From: JAVBJN01 sp031546985
Lineage (GTDB): Bacteria > Bacteroidota > Bacteroidia > Chitinophagales > Chitinophagaceae
Direction: 5' to 3'
Assembly: GCA_031546985.1 (NCBI GenBank)
Contig: JAVBJN010000047.1
Coordinates: forward strand, 1-36,981
DNA: 36,981 nucleotides
A model generated the notes under the pieces. It was not told where the DNA came from. It saw only the letters and a list, made by a program, of their open reading frames with translations, and did not search any database. Shown piece after piece: positions 33,562-36,981 of this stretch. The translations under genes were made by a program, and so were the position numbers. Numbering within the stretch: position 1 is the first letter of the stretch; each line of letters opens with the position of its first letter.

Positions 33562-34971
33562 TCATCTCTGTTTCTTAGCCGTCAGCTCGGCCCACTCCTT
33601 TTGCCATTGGTGCAATGTGCCCTCATCGGGATACGCAAACTGGTTGTTGCGCTCCAGAAAACGTGCATACATCACCTGCGCCTCTGACTCCCTGTGGTTT
33701 TTGTATAACAACTTAGCATATATAAAATACATTTCCACCACATCGCCGCCTTTATTTTCGCGCCATACAATCGCTTTTTCAATCCAGCGGATGGCATCAT
33801 TCATCGTGTATTCATCATGCGAAAACTGCTCGTTTACCGCATTCGCGTAGCCCTTGAGGTAAGCCGCCTGTTTGTATGAAACACTACCGGTATCCAGGTC
33901 GTTGAGGTGCTGCTGCAGGTAATAATCGGGATCAATTTTCGTTGCCGCGGCTTCTTTTCTGAGCTTCTGGGTAGCTGCCTCCCGGAATGCCGCAGAGCGT
34001 TTTTCCATCAGCGTATCCGGAATCTGGCAAATGCGTTCGGCATCTTTTTTCAGGTAAGACAGATACATGGAGGTATTACCTAATGTTTTATAAAACTCCA
34101 TGCCCAGTTTGTTGGCATACTCATTCAGCAACACCGGATCGGTCGAGCCCAGGCGCTCAAAAGTAGCTTCCAGCACCCCTTCGTTCCTTTCTGCAATTGC
34201 CTTTTTCAGCGTTTGCCTTGCCCATTTGAGCAAAACAGCCTGCACTGCGGCAGAGTCGCCTTTGTGCACCGAGCCATATACCTGCCGGATATTAGCCGTG
34301 TAGTATTTGGAGCCGGTACCATCAAAACTGGTTTCGTAGCGCTCTGCCACCCGCAGGGCAGAATCAGACACTTTACGAATATCGGGGTCTACCTGTATCA
34401 GGTACAGGTGCAGCGCCTGACTATTGTCCAATTGCAGCCGTTTACGTTTTTGCAGGTATTTTAACAGCAGTGGCGTAGACAGATTACCGGCATCCAACGG
34501 ATTCTGGTACTGGGCCAGCGTCATTTTATCTTTCCGTTCTTCTTCGGCTTCGCTATAGGCTTGCAACATCTGGGCTTCGGACGACGGCAACCCGTCAAAC
34601 CGGTACAGCACCCTGTTCTCTGCCGCATCTACGATAAAAGCAGCAGGCAGGCCCGATACGAGGTACCGTTTGGCAGGATAATCGCGGGTGGTATCAACGT
34701 CGCTTCTCCAGTTTAGCAAAAATTTATTGTAGAGTTCGGCAGCCCTGCCCGAAGGATAATAGCTGGCCGCCTCCATTGCCCTCCGTTCCTGGTCTGTCAG
34801 CTTGCGCACATTGGGTACAGGCTCAAGTTCGGCAAATAGCATTTTCTTTTGCTCCACCGCCTTGTTCCATACCGTTTGCCAGTCTCCCCTCTCAAAATTG
34901 ATCTGCTGCGCCTGCACCTGGAACAATGCTCCCATGCTTATCGCAGTCAGTAATAATCCTCGTCTGAGCAT
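33562..34971 (-). CDS. Exported thioredoxin-fold protein without CxxC, helical C-terminal part
   Basis: This 469-residue protein has a signal peptide (1-21, VQAQ). Residues 25-135 follow the thioredoxin-like pattern: DWQTVWNKAVEQKKMLFAELE, then a loop where CxxC would be, then GLPAAFIVDAAENRVLYRFDG with the cis-Pro. No cysteine pair is present, so it is not a redox enzyme of the usual kind. Residues from about 200 to 469 are alpha-helical and may form TPR-like repeats (NDAIRWIEKAIVWRENKGGD; YFIYAKLLYKNHRESEAQVM). The role is unknown, perhaps a periplasmic scaffold. It is followed closely by the rplU promoter. Confidence 0.72.
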   Translation of the reverse strand: MLRRGLLLTAISMGALFQVQAQQINFERGDWQTVWNKAVEQKKMLFAELEPVPNVRKLTDQERRAMEAASYYPSGRAAELYNKFLLNWRSDVDTTRDYPAKRYLVSGLPAAFIVDAAENRVLYRFDGLPSSEAQMLQAYSEAEEERKDKMTLAQYQNPLDAGNLSTPLLLKYLQKRKRLQLDNSQALHLYLIQVDPDIRKVSDSALRVAERYETSFDGTGSKYYTANIRQVYGSVHKGDSAAVQAVLLKWARQTLKKAIAERNEGVLEATFERLGSTDPVLLNEYANKLGMEFYKTLGNTSMYLSYLKKDAERICQIPDTLMEKRSAAFREAATQKLRKEAAATKIDPDYYLQQHLNDLDTGSVSYKQAAYLKGYANAVNEQFSHDEYTMNDAIRWIEKAIVWRENKGGDVVEMYFIYAKLLYKNHRESEAQVMYARFLERNNQFAYPDEGTLHQWQKEWAELTAKKQR

Positions 34972-35100
34972 GTACTGAATATTTTAAAGAGCAATATAAA
35001 GATTTTACGGCAACGCATCGCGTCTCTGCCCGAGCCTATCAACGGTTTATCCTATATTCGCAGTTGGTTCACTTCAACCCAAACCTTAACCACGCTGTTA

Positions 35101-36594
35101 ATGAAGATAAAATCGTTTCTGGCCAAACCACTTGCAGCATTCATCCATTCCAGGGTAAAAAAAGGAATGCACACCGCAGTAAATGACCAGCAGAACACGC
35201 TAAACTATCTGCTCAAAGCCGCGCCACGCACACAATTCGGCATTGATCACCACCTGAAGGATGTGAGCGACTACAAAGGCTTTGCGCAAGCAGTATCGAT
35301 TAAAGACTACGAACAATACAAACCATATATTGAGCAGATTAAAGAAGGCAAGCACAATGTTTTGTGGCATGGCAAGCCTATTTATTTTGCCAAAACATCG
35401 GGCACCACGAGTGGTGTAAAATATATTCCCATTACCAAAGATTCTATTGGCAATCATATAGACACTGCGCGTAATGCGTTGCTTTGTTATATGGCAGAAA
35501 CGGGCAATACCGCCTTTGCCGATGGTAAACTCATTTTCCTCTCGGGCAGTCCCGAGCTGGAGCGTGTAGGCGGCATACCTACCGGCCGTTTGAGCGGCAT
35601 TGTAAACCACCACGTGCCCAGCTACCTGCGTAAAAACCAGATGCCCAGCTACGAAACCAATTGCATCGAAGAGTGGGAAACCAAACTCGATAAGATTGTT
35701 CAGGAAACTATTAATGAAAATATGACGCTCATCAGCGGTATTCCACCGTGGATGCAGATGTACTTTGACCGCCTCACCGAAAAAAGCGGCAAAAAGATAA
35801 AAGACCTTTTCCCCAATTTCCAGGTGCTGGTACATGGCGGTGTAAATTTTGAGCCCTACAAAGCCAAGTTGTTCGAAGCCATTGGCAAAGAAATGCACAC
35901 CATCGAAACCTTTCCGGCATCCGAAGGCTTTTTCGCTTTCCAGGATACCCAAACCGAAGAAGGGCTGCTGCTCAATACCAACTCGGGCATTTTCTTCGAG
36001 TTTGTACCTGCCGATGAGATCTTTAACGAAAATCCAACACGCCTGTCGCTGGCCGATGTAAAAGTGGGTGTAAACTACGCGCTTATCATCAACAGCAATG
36101 CGGGGCTCTGGGGCTACAATATTGGCGATACCGTTAAATTTTTATCTACCGATCCTTATCGCCTGGTAGTAACCGGACGTACCAAACATTTCATCTCTGC
36201 TTTTGGCGAGCACGTGATTGGCGAAGAAGTAGAACATGCTTTATTACAGGCCGCGCAGCAACACCATGTGCGGATTATTGAGTTTACCGTAGCGCCGCAC
36301 ATCTCACAAGGCAAAGGTTATTCTTTTCACGAATGGTTTGTAGAGTTTGAGAAACAACCCGATAATATACAGGCCTTTGCGTTGGATGTAGACAACAACC
36401 TGCGCAGCAAAAACATCTACTACGACGACCTGATTAATGGCAGCATTCTGCTGCCGCTGCAAGTAAGGCCCATGCGAAAAAACGCCTTTATCGAATACAT
36501 GAAATCGATTGGCAAACTGGGCGGACAAAACAAATTGCCACGCCTGAGCAACGACCGTAAAATTGCAGAGGCGCTACAGCCCTGGTTACACTAA
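35101..36594 (+). CDS. GH3 family acyl-adenylating protein
   Basis: This 497-residue protein belongs to the GH3 (auxin-responsive) family in the adenylate-forming superfamily. It has the ATP-binding TSGTTSGVKYIPIT at 99-112, YETNCIEEW and SGIPPWMQMYF in the middle, FPASEGFFAFQ and the hinge-like VVTGRTKHFISAFGEHV with VGEEVE-type residues after it. Plant members join amino acids to jasmonate or auxin; in bacteria the acid and amine are mostly unknown. It stands alone, divergent from the thioredoxin-like gene, and ends in a strong terminator. Confidence 0.9.
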   Translation: MKIKSFLAKPLAAFIHSRVKKGMHTAVNDQQNTLNYLLKAAPRTQFGIDHHLKDVSDYKGFAQAVSIKDYEQYKPYIEQIKEGKHNVLWHGKPIYFAKTSGTTSGVKYIPITKDSIGNHIDTARNALLCYMAETGNTAFADGKLIFLSGSPELERVGGIPTGRLSGIVNHHVPSYLRKNQMPSYETNCIEEWETKLDKIVQETINENMTLISGIPPWMQMYFDRLTEKSGKKIKDLFPNFQVLVHGGVNFEPYKAKLFEAIGKEMHTIETFPASEGFFAFQDTQTEEGLLLNTNSGIFFEFVPADEIFNENPTRLSLADVKVGVNYALIINSNAGLWGYNIGDTVKFLSTDPYRLVVTGRTKHFISAFGEHVIGEEVEHALLQAAQQHHVRIIEFTVAPHISQGKGYSFHEWFVEFEKQPDNIQAFALDVDNNLRSKNIYYDDLINGSILLPLQVRPMRKNAFIEYMKSIGKLGGQNKLPRLSNDRKIAEALQPWLH

Positions 36595-36623
36595 TCATAC
36601 ACTAAGTAGAAATACTCAATATC

Positions 36624-36661
36624 AATATCCCCGCAGTTTTTTTGCGGGGATATTTGTTTTT
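36624..36661 (+). terminator. Terminator of the GH3 gene
   Basis: A perfect 12-bp stem (36624-36635 with 36643-36654) is followed by TGTTTTT on the plus strand, 30 bases after the stop. Confidence 0.88.
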
Positions 36662-36685
36662 CTGAAATTTATGCCCGTAACTTTG
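36653..36685 (+). promoter_or_regulatory. Promoter of a rightward transcript at the window end
   Basis: TTTG (36653-36656) and TAACTTTG (36678-36685) are 21 bases apart, followed by GCACTG. The -7 element is an exact match; the -33 overlaps the end of the GH3 terminator. ACTTTG and CAAAGT around 36680-36697 also form an inverted repeat. Confidence 0.55.
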
Positions 36686-36691
36686 CACTGT

Positions 36692-36981
36692 CAAAGTATT
36701 GTTCACATCATTTAATAACGAACTGAAGTTGGAAAACATCGCAATCCATATTGCTGCTCCCACCGTCTTGGTCAACAGGGCAATGTTTTCTTTTGTGAAC
36801 ACCCTCACTCCACAGCATTCGCGACGTGGATGCTGATAGGCCGAGCAATCGTTGAATTGCCCCTATCAGTGGATTTCCCCCGGAAACACTTACATACTGA
36901 ACTGGAATTTTCCCTGTAACAATATGCATAAACCTGTTTAGGTCTGCGACGGTACATTGCTGTACACGCATATCCTGCACA
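36692..36981 (+). ncRNA. Candidate structured RNA or long leader (open at right edge)
   Basis: No convincing gene is seen in this 290-base stretch. It carries many paired arms: 36700-36707 with 36794-36801 (8 bp), nested 36732-36739 with 36783-36790 (8 bp), a small hairpin 36741-36754, 36814-36820 with 36828-36834 (7 bp), 36833-36840 with 36862-36869 (8 bp) enclosing 36845-36849 with 36856-36860, and a hairpin at 36945-36971. A promoter lies just upstream. It could be an independent RNA or the 5' leader of a gene beyond the window. No known RNA family motif was recognised. Confidence 0.3.

Noticed and set aside
36829..36915. 28-codon plus-strand frame after the rightward promoter
   Set aside because: It is too short, and its DNA is mostly one hairpin; a leader peptide cannot be shown.
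36708..36980. 90-codon minus-strand frame
   Set aside because: Codons are unlike the neighbours, the protein is not recognisable, and the frame overlaps the dense hairpins; the sequence beyond the edge would be needed to revive it.

Overview
The window looks like chromosomal DNA of a Bacteroidota bacterium, most likely of the Chitinophagaceae type. The evidence is the gene content: adhesins with a gliding-motility/type IX secretion C-terminal domain, an OmpA protein with an N-terminal Bacteroidetes-type beta-barrel and thrombospondin-3 repeats, a bacterial GH3 protein, and three-subunit transhydrogenase. Several intergenic spaces also carry -7 elements of the Bacteroidetes form TAnnTTTG. There is no sign of prophage, insertion sequence, tRNA, rRNA or CRISPR array. 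Most genes lie on the minus strand.

Layout. 1-4815: two tandem paralogous surface adhesins; the first runs off the left edge. 4914-10363: pntAA-pntAB-pntB, a 16S rRNA m5C methyltransferase and a family 9 glycosyltransferase, read leftward. 10438-10546: a degenerate 8-bp tandem repeat. 10635-12854: thyA, folA and a SAM methyltransferase. 13077-16523 (plus): two M16 peptidase-like proteins, one with the zinc site and one with only the R/Y pair, probably halves of one enzyme. 16627-17013: an orphan small protein.

17207-22681 is the most interesting block: a PapD-like chaperone, two overlapping small exported beta proteins on the plus strand, a 918-residue outer-membrane protein with N-terminal Ig-like domains, a beta-barrel and two C-terminal beta domains, and a cysteine-rich exported protein. 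The three small proteins share a motif and similar C-terminal strands. Together they look like a self-contained surface-fibre assembly system analogous to chaperone-usher pili, which is unexpected in this phylum.

23053-25108: AhpD-like protein, peroxiredoxin and pdxJ, with a possible OxyR-like site. 25235-28942: OmpA/TSP3 protein and ahcY. 29076-32344: SIMPL protein, PrsW protease and a PolX-like protein whose polymerase active site appears lost. 32439-33492: rplU, rpmA and a histone H1-like Lys/Ala/Pro protein. 33562-36594: a thioredoxin-fold protein without CxxC and a GH3 adenylating enzyme. The last 320 bases contain no convincing gene, but carry a promoter and many nested inverted repeats, suggesting a structured RNA or long leader that continues past the window.

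Most transcription units end in clear hairpin-plus-U terminators. Two such hairpins lie between genes that otherwise look co-transcribed (before the glycosyltransferase and between ahpC and ahpD), suggesting attenuation inside operons.
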